A stretch of DNA of 64,000 nt from Streptococcus ferus DSM 20646 (GTDB lineage: Bacteria > Bacillota > Bacilli > Lactobacillales > Streptococcaceae), in contig NZ_AQVD01000001.1 of NCBI RefSeq assembly GCF_000372425.1, forward strand, positions 372,001 to 436,000, written 5' to 3'. The notes under the pieces are model-generated. The model made no database searches. It worked only from the letters and a program-made list of their open reading frames with translations, and was not told where the DNA came from. Shown in pieces: positions 62,027 to 64,000 of this stretch. Position 1 is the first letter of the stretch; each line of letters opens with the position of its first letter. Made by a program: the position numbers and the translations under genes.

Positions 62027-63865
62027 ATGTTTAAAAAACTTAAAGAGAGAATGGCCTTGCAAGGAAAGGTTATTTGGCTTTATACTCACTATCAGCTGGT
62101 GTCTAAGCTGATTATGGGGCTGCTGGTTTTTCCAGTTTTTTCAGCTCTCAGCAACTATCTGATTCGCAGTACAGGAAGAACCAATATTTCCAGCGGTGAT
62201 TTTATGCCTTTTCTGCTGAGTTGGCAGGGGGTAGCTGTTTTGGTTTTGGGCCTTTTGGTGGTTATCCTGATTCTGGGGATAGACATCAATGCCTTTATCG
62301 CCATGTCTGCTCTTCTTGAAGAAGGGAGAACCCCTATCAGGGTCAGAGATATGTTGGTGGTAGGCCTTAAATCTGTCCGCTACTTTTTCACGCCGAGAGG
62401 CTTGCTGCTGGCACTTTATGTTGCCTTGGTTCTGCCTTTGCTTGGGATAGGAATCAGTTTGGCACCTTTTCAGAATCTAGCCATTCCTAATTTTATCAGC
62501 TCAGTCATCTTCAACACACCGCTTTACTTGACAATTTACCTGGTAACGCTTTTTCTGCTGACTATCCTTAGTTGTCTCTATATCTTTACGCTGCACTATA
62601 TCATTATCATGGACAAGGGGGTAGGAGAAGCGCTTAAAGCTTCAAGGCTCTTGATGGCTAAGCATTGGAAGTCCTTTGTGAAGGACTATCTCCTTGCTAT
62701 TCTCAAGTTTTTATCGTCTGGAGCTTTGCTTTTAGCTCTTACAGTCGGATTGTTATGGCTTCTTAGTCGATCTGCTGTCTCTGGGGTTTTCTCCCAAAAG
62801 TCATGGTTGATTTTTTCCGTCTTGATTGTTGCAGAGTTACTGGCTTATCTGCTCTTTTTGGGTGTTCCGCTGATGGTAGGAATGATTACCAGACTTTTTT
62901 ATCACTATCAGAAGGAGGAAGGAATCGAGGTCCGTCTGCTATTTGGGAACCGAGGCCTAGGCAAGGGGAAGGATGCGGCCGGCAGTCGGCTGCAAACATG
63001 GGGGAAGATGTTGTTAGTCACACTCTCTCTTGGATTGATTATTCTAGTGAATGCTGGCTTCGCAGTAATAACGGCACCACATTTTAAGGCTATTTTTGCG
63101 CAGTCGCATCAAGTCGAGATTATTGCCCATAGAGGTGGAGGTGATTTAGGAGCGGAAAATACGATAGAGGGGCTTGAACGTGCGATCCAGGAAAAGGTTG
63201 CCGGTGTAGAAATCGATGTTCAGAGGACGAGAGATAATCATTATATTCTCAATCATGATACAACATTTAAAAGACTGACGGGTGTCGATAAGAAAGCGCA
63301 AGAGATGACCTATAGTGAGATTAAAAAACTTCGGGTAACAAATGCTTTTGATTCTCGAAAATCGCCTCAGCCTGTAGCCAGTTTGGAGGAGACCTTAGAT
63401 ACGGCTAAAGGGAAAATCAATTTATTGGTAGAACTTAAAGGTGAAACGGCCGATAAGCAGATGGTAGATGATGTCGTTAAAATGATTAAAGCGCGTGATA
63501 TGGTGAAGGAGACGGTCCTTTTATCGTTGGACTACTCGCTTATTCAGTATATGACGAAGGCTTATCCGGAAATGAAAACAGGCTATCTGTACTATTTTAC
63601 AACTGGTAATCTAAAAGACTTAGAGGGCGATTATCTTATTATGGAAGAGCGCGAAGCAACCCCAGAAAAGATAGAAGAAGTTCAGGCGGCAGGCAAGAAG
63701 GCTATCGTTTGGACAGTCAATACCGAAGAGTCCATCAACACCTTTATCCATTCTCAGGCCGATGGAGTCATCACTGATTATGTGAAGGATGTTCAGAAAG
63801 CCGTTGAGACCTCTAAAAAGCGTTCCGATTTAGAAGTCTTGCTGGACAATTTGCTGATATTTTAG
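62027..63865 (+). CDS. Membrane-anchored glycerophosphodiester phosphodiesterase
   Basis: A 612-residue protein. Residues 1-345 form a membrane domain of about eight segments (GPDPase_memb type). Residues 360-600 are the GDPD barrel: IIAHRGGGDLGAENTIEGL (about 364-382), GVEIDVQRTRDNHYILNHD (about 395-413) and VELKGE contain the His, Glu and Asp catalytic residues. It may hydrolyse glycerophosphodiesters or glycerol-phosphate polymers at the membrane. The GAAGG sequence abuts the ATG at 62027, which is too close; an ATG at 62051 is an alternative. An 8-codon frame (62008-62034) overlaps the start. Confidence 0.92.
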   Translation: MFKKLKERMALQGKVIWLYTHYQLVSKLIMGLLVFPVFSALSNYLIRSTGRTNISSGDFMPFLLSWQGVAVLVLGLLVVILILGIDINAFIAMSALLEEGRTPIRVRDMLVVGLKSVRYFFTPRGLLLALYVALVLPLLGIGISLAPFQNLAIPNFISSVIFNTPLYLTIYLVTLFLLTILSCLYIFTLHYIIIMDKGVGEALKASRLLMAKHWKSFVKDYLLAILKFLSSGALLLALTVGLLWLLSRSAVSGVFSQKSWLIFSVLIVAELLAYLLFLGVPLMVGMITRLFYHYQKEEGIEVRLLFGNRGLGKGKDAAGSRLQTWGKMLLVTLSLGLIILVNAGFAVITAPHFKAIFAQSHQVEIIAHRGGGDLGAENTIEGLERAIQEKVAGVEIDVQRTRDNHYILNHDTTFKRLTGVDKKAQEMTYSEIKKLRVTNAFDSRKSPQPVASLEETLDTAKGKINLLVELKGETADKQMVDDVVKMIKARDMVKETVLLSLDYSLIQYMTKAYPEMKTGYLYYFTTGNLKDLEGDYLIMEEREATPEKIEEVQAAGKKAIVWTVNTEESINTFIHSQADGVITDYVKDVQKAVETSKKRSDLEVLLDNLLIF

Positions 63866-63936
63866 CTGAACCATTACAACTGGGAGCTGTGCAGTTGCTC
63901 TGAGGATTAGGTATAAAAAGAGAAGGAGAAAAAGAC

Positions 63937-64000
63937 GTGTGGCAAATCTTACTGTCGTCCCTTGTGATCTTTGTTTCTACTAGTATTGACTATATCGTTC
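63937..64000 (+). CDS. Start of a CadD-like transporter gene (3' end outside window)
   Basis: A GTG at 63937 with AGAAGGAG 8 bases upstream opens a hydrophobic frame, MWQILLSSLVIFVSTSIDYI, to the window end. The STSID pattern in a first membrane segment resembles CadD-family cadmium resistance transporters, which start with a similar T-x-ID motif. Only 21 codons are visible, so this is a tentative call. Confidence 0.45.
   Translation, partial: MWQILLSSLVIFVSTSIDYIV

Overview
The window is chromosomal DNA from a Streptococcus of the mutans group. Gene order follows S. mutans closely (pyk - signal peptidase - glmS - mtl operon; pst-phoU-pepN; ciaX-ciaR-ciaH-rpsT-coaA; pdp-deoC-cdd-bmpA-nup; nox-ldh-gyrA-srtA). 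The sortase is very like S. mutans SrtA as I remember it and also 246 residues, but not identical. A sister species is therefore likelier than S. mutans itself. This placement rests on remembered synteny, not on a database search. I saw no rRNA, tRNA, insertion sequence, prophage or CRISPR array.

Layout. 1-3.6 kb: end of pyruvate kinase, two small stress proteins, a signal-peptidase-like protein without its catalytic dyad, and glmS with an elaborate control region. 3.9-9.2 kb: mannitol PTS operon mtlA-mtlR-mtlF-mtlD. 9.3-11.9 kb: PhnA-type zinc-ribbon protein and an amino-acid ABC transporter. 11.9-14.8 kb (minus strand): MntE-type manganese exporter and a Na+/alanine-glycine symporter behind a glycine riboswitch. 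14.9-18.6 kb: pcrA and O-acetylhomoserine sulfhydrylase behind a Met-box. 18.6-24.5 kb is the accessory part: a decayed MerR/TipAS gene, a START-like protein, a DUF2130 coiled-coil/nuclease-like protein, a 1061-residue AT-rich SIR2-domain protein, then a second copy of the DUF2130 3' end and a GNAT gene. 24.5-29.9 kb: DUF1858/DUF438 pair, truB, ribF, spxA, UPF0223 and an inositol-phosphatase-like gene.

30-37.6 kb: phosphate operon pstS-pstC-pstA-pstB-pstB-phoU, then pepN. 37.7-41.3 kb: minus-strand trhA and a DUF1836 regulator, divergent from the cia operon, which here begins with a 31-codon membrane-peptide ORF before ciaX-ciaR-ciaH. 41.4-50.5 kb: rpsT and coaA, then a nucleoside salvage operon (methyltransferase, pdp, deoC, cdd, bmpA, nupA, nupB, nupC), in which uptake (Bmp/Nup) feeds cytidine deaminase, nucleoside phosphorylase and deoxyribose-phosphate aldolase. 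50.7-57.8 kb: nox, ldh, gyrA, srtA, glyoxalase-like and TraX genes. 57.9-64 kb: secreted DUF1002 protein, a MarR regulator with two large palindromes shared with a Nudix gene, an ABC-2 exporter, a membrane GDPD and the start of a CadD-like gene.

The best candidate for something undescribed is the SIR2-domain gene between two copies of the DUF2130 gene tail (20.7-24.06 kb). It looks like a defence gene that replaced the resident 3' end and pushed the old end downstream. Other notable items are the hairpin between Shine-Dalgarno and start codon of glmS, the SipA-like dead signal peptidase, the small ORF heading the cia operon, the MarR palindromes, several apparently leaderless genes, and a possible short RNA before pstS.
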